Shown one piece after another: positions 23,601 through 37,018 of a stretch of DNA of 64,000 nt. Source of the stretch: Lates calcarifer. Its lineage: Eukaryota > Chordata > Actinopteri > Centropomidae. Each line of letters starts with the position of its first letter. The stretch's first letter is position 1. Made by a program: the position numbers and the translations under genes. The notes below the pieces were generated by a model that did no database searches, was not told where the DNA came from, and was given only the letters and a program-made list of their open reading frames with translations. The stretch spans positions 5,068,194 to 5,132,193 of the forward strand of contig NC_066852.1 of the NCBI RefSeq assembly GCF_001640805.2. The letters run 5' to 3'.

Positions 23601-24184
23601 TCCTTAAGCAAATGTGTCCATGCAACAGTCCAGCTGGTTTCAGAATATAGACAGTAACTGTGGGCAGCCAAACCTATTTGAATCACAGTTAGTGGGTGGA
23701 ACCAAAGTCAAAGAGAGGGCTCACACACTGAATCAGCAGGACAGCCTGTGAGGCCTTTAGAATGTGAGTAATAGTTCTGACACCTACATAGTCTGATATC
23801 TCTTTCAGAGAGCAACTGCAGCCATCAAAACAATAAACACTGACACACACCCATCATTTATTCAGCTGGGAAACCTGATAAACCCATATGGGCTGTTATG
23901 AGGGACACTGAAGACTCATGCCACCTTGTTAAAGGTCATTAAAGATGTCAAATAACAGTGTTGCAGTCAACACTTACTCAGTGTCAGTGTGATGTCACCC
24001 AGCTCAGTATGTAGCTAGACGGAGAAGTTCATGCATGAGTGCAAGTAATAAAATTTAAGGCTGATCTCTTGCTGTGTCATTTTTATTTATTTATTCATTT
24101 TTTTTGTTTGGATTATATGTCCCATTTTTCCCATTTCTTTTTTAACAGCTTTTGTTGTTCCTGTTTGTCTTATAATGTCTGCCT
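23601..24184. other. Non-coding stretch, nothing recognised
   Basis: No gene or repeat family supported. May include unrecognised transposon sequence adjoining the Tc1 remnant. Confidence 0.45.
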
Positions 24185-24470
24185 AAGGCTGTATTCACAC
24201 AACATCCTAAGGCTAAAAGGAGCTGCTAACTGGGTGAGTTAGGAAAACAATCCTAAAAATAAGCATATATAATAAGCAGTTTAAGTTTAAGTTTAAGTTT
24301 TTGGTCTAAAAGTAATTCACAAAGCATTTTATCACTAAAACTAGATCCTAAGCCTGAGAGAAGTTAGAGGTGTAGAGGACTTCTAAGTTACTAAGACCTG
24401 CTCATGATTAGTGAGCTGCTGCTGCTTGGTTGTGTGAGTGTTTTAGTAAAATACATTGATAATGAACTTT
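24185..24470. mobile_element. Possible MITE-like repeat (TTCACAAAGCATTTTA type)
   Basis: GGCTGTATTCACACAACATCC at one side and AATTCACAAAGCATTTTATC in the middle, with repeated CTAAG/AGGAC words, resemble a teleost non-autonomous DNA element I know with the end TTCACAAAGCATTTTAG. It also holds three tandem TTTAAG units near 24280-24300. Borders uncertain. Confidence 0.35.
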
Positions 24471-24932
24471 TAAAAGCACAAGCTACACTATAAAAACACT
24501 CTCAGCTGTCTGCCAGAATTAGTCAAAAATGTGCTTTGGACCCCACTGTTTTTGACAGTTCATCAAGTGTATGTTAAATTATCACTGTAGCGACATCACG
24601 CCTGGCATCTGTGATCAAGCTAAAGAGTTCATAATAGAGAGGAGGATATGCATCAGGGGCTGCACTTCAAATTATGACCTTAACCCTACTCTCCTGCTTT
24701 CCCATCATTTAAAGATAAGAAGCAGATAAAGAACTTCTCCAAAACCAGACCATCCATTAGCGCACTGAGGAGTATACAACCAAATCAAAGGTCAAATGGC
24801 CAGCTCAGAAGATTAACTGTAAGCACTATTGAGTGCAATATTGAGTGCTGGAATTTGGAATCAACTCAACAAGACTTTGTCTCTGTATTTGGGCATTTGA
24901 CTGTTACTTTATCAAGGAAAGTAACATGGGAG

Positions 24933-24956
24933 AAAAAAAAAAAAAAAAAAAAAAAA
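24933..24956. repeat. Poly-A tract
   Basis: About 23 uninterrupted A residues. Could be the tail of an old retroposed copy, but no target-site duplication was found. Confidence 0.9.
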
Positions 24957-26939
24957 CTGTGTAGATTGGACTGTCAGAAACCTGCAGACCACAAATAGTG
25001 GCCCCCTCCTTTTGTTTATCTTTTTTTTTCAAGGCACTAACCAAATACCTGCCCATAAATAATTCCACATTACAAGCTCATCTAGGGAGCCAACATCTCC
25101 TGAGATTCCTGTGAACCATCACCAGGAAACCATATGGAGGCTTCGGGAGCAGTCCACCCAATGATGAGTGCTTTGATTCTCTAAATCATATGTATGCATG
25201 TTTGCTACACCACTAGCTGCAATAAATGCATAAACAATTCTTTGGCCTTTGCCATATTAAAATGGTGCCATACAGAGGTGGAATTATTCCATTGATGAAT
25301 AAAGTTTTGTTCCTCAGCATGTTCTTGTATATTGGTGGATATTTTATTTTATTTTAACTGGTGCTGACTAGTAAGCTGGTGAGGAAGTCCATTTATGAAA
25401 CATGATGTCATCTCTAGCAATGGGGTCAAGTGACTTTCTTAGGGTGAAACTCTTAGTTTGAGACTTAAAGTGCAATTTAGGAGGACTCCTATCAGTCAGA
25501 TACAATTCTGTATCTGTTGTCTGTATCTCTATCTATTGTAAATGTCTATGAAAAAAGGCTAGCTGCATGACGACATTACAAGTCACTGGTTTTTAAACAG
25601 GAGAAAGAAAGCAAAAAGCAAAAATGTGGACCGTCAACTCTGACTGATCACTTTCCTCTGGGTCTCTACACTGGGTTCTCTAATTCCATTTATCAAATCT
25701 TTGCGGTCAATTAGTTCTTCAGGCTGACTTTCCAGGTGAAAGTCAGATAAGCGTGAGTGATCACAATCACAAATGCTCCCTGACCAATGGTTGACTGCAT
25801 TTATTATAACAACTTACAACAAAGCTAAAAGGACACCTTTCTCACAACACACACATGCATCTTGCCAGAAACATAGGTCCATCTCAGGCTACCCTGTTCA
25901 CACAAACTACCAGACCACTAATTTTGTGGGCTAACCCTACTAGTAATAGATCATATTGGATTTGAATTATAAAAATATGTCTCGAAGAGTACATACACAT
26001 AATTAAAATGTGTTTTCTACATTGGTATTTATGCAATAATACTATATTATCACACTATAATTATGCCTGGTTTGTGTTGTGAAATTGAGCCTATAGGTAT
26101 AGTCCACTGTAATTGTAAATAAAATGTAAAAAAAAAAAAAAAAACATTTATCTCTGTGGTAATTAGGTCAACATTGTTTGTAAGTGATCAGGTCAGTTTT
26201 TGTTTGTGTTGGGATATAATGCAGATCCCATCCTGAGCACAGTGGGCAGTACCTGCTCTTCATTTTTCATCTCTACCACCTTATCTCTTTATTTTTCTCT
26301 CAGTCTCCTTGTCTTTTCTCATATCTCTTCCCTTCCCTTTTGACTGATGCCAATGAATAGGCCTGCTGGGATAATCTTGGAATGAAAATGAAACTACATA
26401 AGGGTACCTTATTTTAACATATTTCAACCATTCACACAAACTAAAAAGAAGGAAAATCATTTCCACTTTCATTGAAAACTTATCATTCTTATATTGAATG
26501 GAGGGGATTAATATTAGCTAGCTAGCTAGTTAATTCACTCAACTACCCAGCATTATGATGGATGGCCAGTGTTTAATGTAGCCCGACAGCACAGGTGCTC
26601 TTCATCAGATGAAGTGTCGGGATGAATGACATTCAACTACAGTCAGCTAATAAAATTGTCTAGTTAGACATATCACACTTTAGTGGATTCACCTGCTGTC
26701 TGTAGAGTTTGATGACATAATCAAAGAGCCACCATGATGCAGAAAGGTGACAGATCAAAGGAAAAACCAACATAAAGTGTCTTATTAAGGTGTAAGGCCA
26801 ACACAAGTTTCAGTGCCCCAGGCATTGATTCTACAAGTTTCTGGAACTCTATTGAAGGGAATATCTAGGATAAAAGATAAACATATTCCCTCATTTCTTT
26901 GATGATGGTGGTGGATAGTGCTGTCTAGATAGTGTTATA

Positions 26940-26943
<4 letters not shown>
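24957..26943. other. Non-coding stretch, nothing recognised
   Basis: About 2 kb of AT-rich DNA, with an A-run near 26129-26144 and a small GCTAGCTAGC palindrome near 26517-26528. No gene signal. Confidence 0.5.

Positions 26944-27030
<87 letters not shown>
26944..27030. repeat. (GT)n(TA)n compound microsatellite
   Basis: About 15 GT units followed by about 28 TA units, the longest TA tract in the window. Likely unstable and prone to extrusion. Confidence 0.97.
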
Positions 27031-27032
<2 letters not shown>

Positions 27033-27744
27033 TGTATTAACAATGTATCAAATGACTATGTGTAATGAGTCTGTAATAGTGATGAACCTACAAAATTACC
27101 ATCTGATTCAGCAGTTCTAGCAAGAGACAGCTGTTTTCAGTGAAAAAGCTCTGATGAACCCACTCTATCTACTCTATCTTCCCAGCACTACAGAACAGAC
27201 AAACACAGTTAGCAATAGCTGACATTCAAAATGTTTCATTTTGTCAGCTAGATAAGTAAATAGATATGTTTGCTTACATGTTACTCCTACATTAAAAATA
27301 AATAATATTTAGAATATTATGGAGTCCATCTGCCCTAACATGGTGACAAAATTCAATCAATAAAGCTTTAACTGCTGATGGTGGTGAGTCATTTGTATTT
27401 TCAATAACATAACTTACCATTATAGTAAATGAAATGATGATCATGCAGGTTGGTAAGAATTAACACATTATTGTCAGACACTGGATACTAGAATCTGTCT
27501 TTAAGGAAAGTGGTAAAGAAGCTTAGTCTCAAAAGATCTTTTTTTTTTTACTTGGCATTTTGCTTTTCTTAATTCATTGAAGCTGACAGTAAATATGGGC
27601 AAACAGAAAGCAAATTTGGACATGCAAGGTCCATCACAGTTTGATTGGATGTTTCTTGGACCAAAAGTTAAACAAGAAACCTTGTATTCACATTCATTGT
27701 ATGGTTTTACTTTCCTCTGTTTCCAGCATGTTGTTGCTGCTCTG

Positions 27745-27990
27745 CTACGTAGGTGAGCAATTGACTCTCAGCTTCCCCGCATGAAAGGGCTGCATGACAC
27801 CAGAGTGAAAGAAAAAAGCGGGAAGTGTTGCTACCAACTCTGCACACCAGGCAGCCATCTGTTCAACAAACCTTCCTTTGAGAGACAGTAGCAGACCATC
27901 ATGACTAAAACCATCCGTCACCTCAACAGCTTCTTCCCAAGAGATGTCACCGCACTTAAACACCCCTCCCAAGATTCCTGCTAACCTTCC
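27745..27990 (+). mobile_element. Possible LINE reverse-transcriptase tail remnant
   Basis: Plus-strand translation around 27900-27950 reads TIRHLNSFFPRDVTALK, resembling the R-x-NSFFPRAV-LLN signature at the C-terminus of many fish LINE polyproteins. Preceding codons are interrupted by stops. Decayed, low-confidence call. The open minus-strand frame over the same DNA has no recognisable domain. Confidence 0.35.
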
Positions 27991-28119
27991 AAAGCCTGAA
28001 AATCTCACTCTTTCTTCAGTGCCTGTAAAGATGTGTCTTAAGGCATTTTTATCATGTTGTCATTGCTTAAGCATTGTCTGCAAATTAACAGCAGGGCTTG
28101 CAAAGGTAGACAGATTTTT

Positions 28120-28145
28120 TACTTCTTTTTTTTTTTTTTTTTTTT
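28120..28145. repeat. Poly-T tract
   Basis: Run of more than 20 T with one early interruption. Confidence 0.9.
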
Positions 28146-30583
28146 GTTCCAGAAAATACACATACAAAACTGTGTGGGATAGTGAAGTAATTCAAAATGT
28201 GACACCCACCCTCTTCTTTTCCCCCAGTCTATTGCTCTGGAGGTACTCTTTAACCTGGATAAGACTGAGCCAGTGTTCCCTCAAGAGAAAGGATGCTTGT
28301 CTTGACATAGAGATAGTTTATCTACTTCAGAAGCTGTCAGGTTTTGTCCACTGGTTCCCAACCTAGCAATCTGACCCTCCCTCAAGGGTTACCAGATAAA
28401 AAATAAAGAGTCTTGAGATGACTAATGGGAAAAGTAAGCAGAAAAAACTCATTTCTGATACACAAATATGTTTTCATCGTTTGGATTTCCCTCTAAAAAT
28501 AATAGTTAAGTTTGAATCTTTGGGCCTCAAACAGTTTAAATGTAACCATGGGGAGGTTTAATGGAGAAATGTCTCATTGGTGTAACTGCCACATGGCTGG
28601 AAACCGCCATTTAATCTTCTCATACTACTCCTCTAATCCATTCCCTACACTGACTTTTTGTTGCAGCTCACATCCACTTCAAGACTCTTGTGATGCTGGT
28701 CTACAGGGTATAGTGAAAGGAGCTTCTTCTTTCTACCCCCAAACCATTGTCAAAGGTTACACTCTAGTAATCATTGTGCTCCTCTGCCTGTGGACGACTG
28801 GCTGCCCCATGACTTTGGTCAAGACTGGTGTTCTGGTCCCACAGTGGTGAAAGGCTGAAATCACCTATCCAACTTTCCACATCAGTGCCCAAACCTAGAA
28901 CTTGTGACTTATCTCTCAAAAACAAAGAAACACCTAAGCATATGAAAAATGAAAAAAAAATTCTGAAGGGGTCTGCATGTTCAGTTCTTGATGACATCTA
29001 GCAATTGCCCTCAACTGTTGTAATTTTGCTTTGGCCAAAAGCATCTGAATCTGAATATAAGCTGCAAACATGCATTCAACATGCTTGCACGGCAAAAAAC
29101 AAAACAAAACAAACAAATGCGTAGAACAGACAACCACAGTGGAAATGTGATGGAGCCATGGAATGTGACACGACTGGAACCAGTAGACAGCCAGGATTAA
29201 ATTTGTAAATTTCAGCTGTCATGTTGGTGCTTCCTGTTATGTGCATACTCATAAATGAACATAGCTAGTATGAACTGATTTTTGTCCTTCTGCAGTCTAA
29301 TAACAAATTATTAAAGCAAGTTAAATTACAGGACAAAAGAGAGAAATGTGCACCGTAGTAGGAGCTGAGATACAGATCCGTGTGCCACATTTGTGAGTAA
29401 ATGTGTCAGTGGTTAGAGGAAAGAAACTGCACCATTCTGATGATGTCTGGTTGTGATTCTATTTGTGCACCGAAGTAAATGTCATGTTCCCTGCTTTCAT
29501 CTTAGATATAAATCTCACAACAAGCACATATAATATTGTGCAGGAATAAAATCACTGTCTCTGACACAGATCAAAGATTTATAATGACTTTTCACAAAAG
29601 GAAATAGAATAACTGCCCACACTACATTTCAGCAAGGTTCCTTTATGAATTTAATCACTTACACGACAAGTATACACACTTTGCAATGCCAGTCATTGTA
29701 TGAAGTGCCCAATCTCATCTCATACTCTGTCTCATTCTTTTTCATATACTTTTCTCTCTGAAGCTGTACAAGCTGTCTGACCCCTCTGTGTTATTATATC
29801 CAATTCATTCTGCATTTTGTTTACTCCAAAAGGTTGTATTTGCTCCATGGCTTCCTAGAGGTATACATGTGCTACATGGTATCTGTGAATATCTGTAATG
29901 ATAAAGGCCTCCAAGCCGTTCAAGGCTACTCCCTCCATTCTTTTTTTTCTAATTTTATTTAAAGTTCTGTACCAATCGTAAGACATATGGGGTTCCCTGA
30001 AATGTATTCAATGGATGTTTCTTTTTTGTATTCTAACCTTATATATTATATTACAGGACACGCTCATAGATGCAAGATAAAAAACAACAGATGTAACAAT
30101 TACTCTTCTGCTATGGTCATACGATATATGCATATATTTTGGTATTTGCTGTTACTATACTTCAGATATTCATCTTCAACCCTGTAAGGAATCTGTTTAA
30201 CAATGCTATGTTTGTCCTATCATGTTTCTTCTTGTTTACAATCCTGCTGTTCATGTCAGATACACTAATCAATTCTCTTTGCTGCTTCATCTGCATTAAG
30301 TGTTATTCTAAAAGCTGATTCCAGACAGACTTTGACTTAATCAATTCTCTGATTATTTCTTCTAATAATTACAATTACAGCACTCATTGTGGTACATGGT
30401 GCTAATCCTACTACACAGCATTATTGATCTTGTACTGTTCATTTCAACTGAATTGAATTGTATTTATATATCATTGACATACATCCATACATAAGGAATT
30501 TTACAGAGAAACCCAATAGTTCCCACCATGGACAATTTGTCTGGCATATGGTTATAAATTCTATCTGTGTAGTGCCTGGACTA

Positions 30584-30585
<2 letters not shown>
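28146..30585. other. Non-coding stretch, nothing recognised
   Basis: Mixed composition. The 112-codon frame at 28512-28850 is somewhat GC-richer than its surroundings but has no recognised domain or splice context. CAAAA-rich stretch near 29095-29118. Confidence 0.45.

Positions 30586-30626
<41 letters not shown>
30586..30626. repeat. (ATT)n microsatellite
   Basis: About 13 uninterrupted ATT units, giving a Leu run in one frame. Confidence 0.97.
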
Positions 30627-32757
30627 GTTGTTTTTTTCTCCTGACACTTGAACAGTCCTAAGATCCATATATTTGTGGTCCCAGCTCAGCCTCAGCTCCA
30701 CTTGGTCTCAGCTTAGTTGGTCTTGCACTCAACTCTATGAACCTTATGTGCCCTATGAGAGCTAACTTTAGCAAACATTTGTTCACTTCATCACCTAATT
30801 AGTCCAGTGTGTTTACTGAAGAGACCAGAAGCTTTACACACACTGCCTGAATTCAAAACACAACTGTGGTCCACTGCACAAAGAGCAAATCTACATCATC
30901 AGCTCATTTGAGATGAACCTGTGAGCTGGCAGTAAATTCTCTCTCATTCATCACAGTGTTTACTAATTAGTTGGCAGGTCGGGGATTTCTTCAACTGAGG
31001 AGTCAACACATCCAGTCCTCCGTTTTACTCCAAGAGATGCTTTAGTGTCCACCTACGTCAGCCTCACCACATCATGATACAGATACTGATCCTCTTAGAA
31101 ACAAAGAGAACAGGCCATGGCTGTGTGGCAGGGCTCATAATGATGAATATCACACATAAAAATAAAAATAAAATATGCTCAGTGACCATATACATCTTTT
31201 TGTATTTTGTTAGATTTAACAAGTCACTCAAATGCTTAATTCTGTTTTATAAATCTCAGTCAGTATGGAACTGGGCACACAGGCATGAGCCTCATTTCCA
31301 GCTGCACAGTTAGAAATAAATGAATGTAGAAACACTCTGAATCAATTGTTTGTATATTGACACTTGTGCCTGCTGCAGCACTCATTAGGCATGTCAATAA
31401 GAAGAACATCAAATCTGTGCAGTTCTCCAGTAGCACCACACAGGGTGTCATCATGCATGGTCATGGCTATTTATTTATTGTGCCTCTACTTCACAACTCC
31501 CCTGCCCCCCAAATTTTACAGTGACCAGTCAAGAAGTGCCTCCACAATCTCCCCTTAATATTCACTGTTAAACTGTGGAAAGAGAGACAGAGGGTCAATG
31601 AACGAGGTTTGTTTTGGTCAAGAGGCACTTTGAAGCAGAGGGAAAGACACTCAACAGAATATTTGAAAGGTGATAATTATTTAAAAGTGCTTTTCAAGAC
31701 ACTGAGTTTCCCACCATAACTATTGACTGCTCTGTTTTGGTTGCTCTAAATAAAGAAATGTTCATTATCTTCCCTCAGAAATCCACTGGGATGTATCGAT
31801 GGAAGCCCTGTTGTTCTGGCAAGTGAGCAATGCTGTGTCCTCACTGGGCATAAATACAGTATTGATTAGCCATTCTACACAGCTTTCACTGTCATTTTTC
31901 TACCCCACTCGCCATGAAGAATTAGTGGACAGTAATCACTCTGCATCCTGGAGGCAGGAGTGTCCACCATTAGAGATGGGCTGGAATGGAACCCAATAAA
32001 TCATACTCACACACTCACACCAGATCCACCTGTCACCATGAAGGATTCAGCAAGTAGAGCGTGGAAATTTTGCCTTTGTTATTTGTTGCACTAAGAATCA
32101 GGTCAGGCAGTCTCTGTTTTCTCTTCTTTCCTCCATTTTTTTCCTTTTGATACGGTGTGGTTTTAGGCACTGTGCTTCAGCCATATCTCTACAGTCTCAA
32201 GCAATTTGTAGCTCAGATCCAGTGAAGTTTCAAGAATTGGACAGTTCTGTGGATTTCCAAAGAGGGCCACAGCTTGCTGGGCAGGATATACAACTTATAG
32301 CTCTGGTCCCTATCATAGGTGGAACTAAGAGGGAGACCTGAGACTGTTGAGGCAGTTGTGAAAACTAGAATCCAATCTTTTACTCACAAAACCAGTTAAA
32401 ATTTTATTATTGAATGCATTTGAACACTGATGAATAGAAAGATCACAGTGAGGGAATTATTTGCTATATTTTCCCATCTGACTGTGTGCCCATCACTCTG
32501 GTCCAGATCACGATATCTGGTCAGCTGTTACAGAGACATCATTACATTTGGGGTTCTTTTGTAGTTTTTGGTTTGTGTGTCGCCTGAAGGTTGATTACCA
32601 AGTGTGTAATCACCAAGATTACTGAAGCTATAGGTCACAAACACGAGTCCATACCGGGCTGGTGTGATTGTGCATGTACAAAAGACAGCTGACTCTACCA
32701 GACTGGCCATTCTGTGATCATCTACCAAATTTGTACAGAATAATTACTATGTATAGT
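30627..32757. other. Non-coding stretch, nothing recognised
   Basis: No gene or named repeat. Open frames are 60-80 codons and featureless. Confidence 0.5.
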
Positions 32758-33095
32758 TCATTCATTATATATACTGCTTATCCTTGAAGGGTGGCGGTAA
32801 GACTGGAGCTAATCACAGCTGACAATGGATAAGAGGCTGGGTACACCTTGGACAGGTTGTCAGTGTATCACAGGGCTGACATGTAGACTACAAACAACCA
32901 TTCACACTCACATTCACACCAACCTGCAATTTTACAGTCACCAATTAACCTGCATGTCTTTTGAATATGGATGAAGGTGAGTACACCACTGGAACCATGC
33001 AGGCACAGGGAGAACATGCAAACATGCTACGGAGGATTCAGGACTCGAAACCAGATCCTTCTCACTGTGAGGTGACAGCACTAACCACTGCATTT
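32758..33095 (-). mobile_element. Second tRNA-SINE copy, older
   Basis: Same family and orientation as 22014-22398. On the minus strand: CAGTGGTTAGTGCTGTCACC, a box B of TTTCGAGTCCTG, GCATGTTCTCCCTGTGCCTG, GGTTGTTTGTAG, and a tail with GGATAAGCAGTATATA. The 5' edge with box A is eroded, internal changes are more numerous, and no target-site duplication is clear, so this copy is older. Confidence 0.85.
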
Positions 33096-36000
33096 CCAGA
33101 TTAGGTTTACTTTGGGAATAGTGGCTGTTTTTAGCGACAACTCCTCCGAATTAAATGAGAAATTGCACTGCTTGCCACTGTCATGGATTGTGTTTTCTGA
33201 TCTGATGCCTCAGTTGGACAGCATCATTTGTCAGTGCCACCTTAAGTTGTTACAAATCACCATTGCAAAAATAAGCAATTTTCTGATCTTACACAGGTAT
33301 GGTTAGGGTTTGGTTTAGGTACAAATTGACTTGTTCAGGTTTAGGGAAAGCACACCACATAAAAGAAAGGGAAAAATCTCCCTCTACAGATTTTGTAGCT
33401 CTATAGAAAAAACATATTATATCCTCATTTGTTCTTCATAATTATTATGGCTGTTAGAAGGCCTTGTCACTTGAATGTTAACATATCTTTTTTGTGGGCA
33501 TCTGCTGAAATAAGACACTGTGCCATTTTTAGTCTCATATTTGGTATTTCTGCTCTGATGATGACTTTGTTTGGTCAAAACTGGTCTGTGCTTTAAACCT
33601 TCAATTTACCTGACTAAATAAAGGCTTTTAATGTCCAGTACATTTTCTCCTTGCTCTGCCTTACTGTTTGTACTGCATAGTTGACTCTTTCCGGTTACCA
33701 GTTTTTTTCAGCTCCAAGAGCACTTTAAGGTTCCCTGCAGTGCATGTGAAACTGACTTGTCTTTTTTTTTCTTTCTTTTTTTCTCTGCATTACTGCAATA
33801 CTGCAGTATACTCTCTCTTCATCCATCCAAAATTCACCTGGCATGCTCACCACGTGTCATCAGCTGAGCTTAATTCTAAAAGTAAAACTGATGAGACACC
33901 AGGCTTTGCTTCAGTTTTCATGAAAACAAATTCAAATTGCTTGCACATTTCTGTCACATTAAATTGCTGACTAAATTTCAAACAGCAGGTCTTTGGTTTT
34001 GGAGAGATTGATCTAATTTGTTTTGATTATATTGCATTAAGAGGTGATATTTTTTGTTCAGTTTCTTCACAAACAACATCACATAAATTACTGTTAATTC
34101 TTTTACTTTCAGTAGTTTCCAAACTTAGGTTTTGGGAATGGCTTAAGGGATGTTTCCATGTTGTTACAGACTCAGGCTGCAACCTTAAACTCCCAAAGCT
34201 ACTCCTCCTTTCATCCTCTCCCTCCTCGTTTTCTCTGTTGCACAGACAGTAATCTTCATGTCGTCATGTTAGCTGCTGTCCTGGTCAGGCAGGAGATGAG
34301 AGAAGCTGCTTAAAAACATCCCTCAGTGGAAGATACACAGGTATATCCTGTCTGTATTTCTGATGTGCCAGTTTCCTCAACTTTGAGTTCTGGCTGGAAT
34401 CAGATGAATATATGATGTTAAAAACATATTATCAGAATGTACACTGGGGAGCTATTCTACACTTCCCTATCTTTACATGCCAGAAGCCCAGTGTATAAAA
34501 AATGGGAATGCACATAACTGTACATACACCATCTCCTGGAATTTTTAATAAGAGGAATGTGCTGTGATCAAGTGTACACCTTTGTGCTTCATACTTCACA
34601 CAAGGTTTTCTACATCCAGTCATGAGTGACATGATCAGACTGACCTGAGAATAATGAGAGAGACAGAATCTAAATAATAGAACATTGTTCATTCAGGTTG
34701 TGTCCAGATATTAGCTAAATCACTGACAACCTCTCTGATTTTTTTTTTTTATAATAATAATGACTATATTGAGTATGGTAACATCACTAATGATGATGAT
34801 TCACAATTCCATGTGATGAATTGATATGGTATTTGTGCTTTAAAAAGCGATAGCTGTACATTATGGTTGTGTGTTGACACCTCTTCTGGTGCTATTATCA
34901 TTTGTGAAACCAGACCTCTTATTTGCCTTTTTTTCTTATCACAGACAGGCCTAATGAGTTAAGGCACAGGCAGCATATACCAGATAATTAAAGGTGCGTC
35001 TGTTGAACATACATATACGGCAGGGAGAGCAGGTATATACATGTAAATATATTCATTGACATTTGACCTGAAATGATAATGATAATACACAATGATTCAG
35101 TTTATTGTTATTTACAGTTAACTGGCATTAAAACACATTTTAACTCTTTATGTCACCTTTTCTGAAAGGCAGTGAAACAAGAGAAGGAATATTACTCAAC
35201 CAAAACAGGAAAGCAGCCACATCCAGTGGACATGAGGAGCTTGCCTGTTGACATTTTGGTTTCAGAACCTTTAAACTAAGCAAATTATTGGCAGACCTTA
35301 AAAGAACAAGTGACATTTAACCTTTGACAAGCTATCAGACCATGGAAGCACTCTGCCATTCATCTTTCATAAGTAACTTGTTTTTTTTGTTTTTTTTTTA
35401 GAACATTTAAAAATGACTAAATTAAAACAATTCAAAAAAGTGAGATGCAATACACTGTTATATGCATTTCCTTTTTATGTACGTATTTACTGTGTCATTA
35501 TTACAGAAACATGTGAGAAACATATGTTAAAAAGGCTTGTCTGTCGTAACTCACTTTATGTTTAAATTGTTTTTTTTTTTATTTGTTTGTTTGTTTTTTG
35601 TGTTTTTTTCTTTTTTAAATTTTGCTACACTGAAGCACAACTTGACATCCTGTTTTAGCATAAACATCCCACCCAAATGCACAGTCAGTGCCACAATGAA
35701 AGAGAATCATCTGTCCAGTCGCAGCTCTGGGGCTGAACCATGGGCAGAGCTTGTCCTTATTGACACAAGCTGATGGCAGCCATGACAGGCAGACTTTAAC
35801 GTTAACACGTTTCTTTGTGGGTTAGCTGGCCGGAGAGATGCTACTATTGACTGTGTGCAGTTTTAAGAGATGGATCATGCTGCAGAAAGCTGTACACACA
35901 ACAAATAAGAGGGTTCCTCATGGCACAATTCTTGCTAAGCTATTTAGCTTGCCTCAGCTTATAGCAAAACATTTGGTGTTTTAATGGAGGATAATCTAAT

Positions 36001-36957
36001 GCTAAGACATGTTCACAAGGTAGATGAAATTTATTTATTTTTGATTGATTTGTTGTCATTTATTTTGATTTTAAATCTTCCACAGGTTGTCAGGAAGTCT
36101 TCAATACAGCTCAACATAGTATTCAAACATTAGATTAAAATCCCACGTTCCTTCAACTCCCTTCATCCCAAAAGCAAATATTGACAGTGATTTTTAAGTT
36201 CTACAGCCTATTACATGCCCATGCATGGGTAGCAAATATGGTGTTTGTTTTACTCAGTGAATCATGTCAAAATTAACACAAGAGGAAATTATCTGATGTT
36301 GTGAATCACAGCTTACATGTCGCATATTTGGTGAAATGGGTGATGCAGAACTCTGTCTTCCAGGCTTTTCCTTTACCTATCCTGTGACAGCTCTAGTTTT
36401 GCTCCAGCTGACAGTTTACAATAAGAAAATGATGGATGGTCTGGTTGTGCCACTCCATCAGTAGGTACATTGTGAGAATCTAAATAATGCTTTGTATCTA
36501 TCTTTGGAAGCTCAACAAATTTTAGAAATATGTTTTTTTTCATCAGGGTACAAACATCAAGATAATTATTGCTGAGACATGTAAACAACAGAATAATCCA
36601 AAATGGGTCTTTCATCTACATTTCTAAAGCCAATTTTGCATTTAAAACTGTTTTACTTATAAAGCAATTATCATAAACCATATTCCACAAAGATGCTCCA
36701 CAAATTACAGTACATACTTATCTGGGTTGTATTTTTTTTTTCCAATAGCACAGATGATGCTTTGCAAAATTGTTAAAATGTTATCTGTTTATATCTGGGG
36801 TCACTGATTCCCTGCTTTCATTTCACAAATAAATGAATGTCAGCCAATTAAAACTAAATATAAAATTCATGCATTTTGCCAAAAGGGCCAAAGGATATCT
36901 TTTTAATTACTCAGAGGGACAGTGTGATGTGATCTAATATCATCATGCAATGTAAAT
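33096..36957. other. Non-coding stretch, nothing recognised
   Basis: About 3.9 kb. 33298-33350 has GGTTAGGGTTTGG and TTTAGGGAAAG words like the 5122 repeat family. T-rich tracts at 35563-35620. No gene signal. Confidence 0.45.
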
Positions 36958-37018
36958 AAGGGAGGTATACAAATGAAATTGCCATTGGAAATTGTAATTT
37001 CCTTTGTATACCTCCCTT
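36958..37018. other. Near-perfect 61-nt hairpin
   Basis: Arms 36958-36980 and 36996-37018 are reverse complements at 22 of 23 positions, separated by a 15-nt loop. Arm core: GGGAGGTATACAAA. It stands alone in AT-rich DNA with no tandem repeat. It could be a hairpin RNA precursor, the fused ends of a tiny MITE, or a palindrome made by template switching. No way to choose from sequence alone. Confidence 0.85.
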
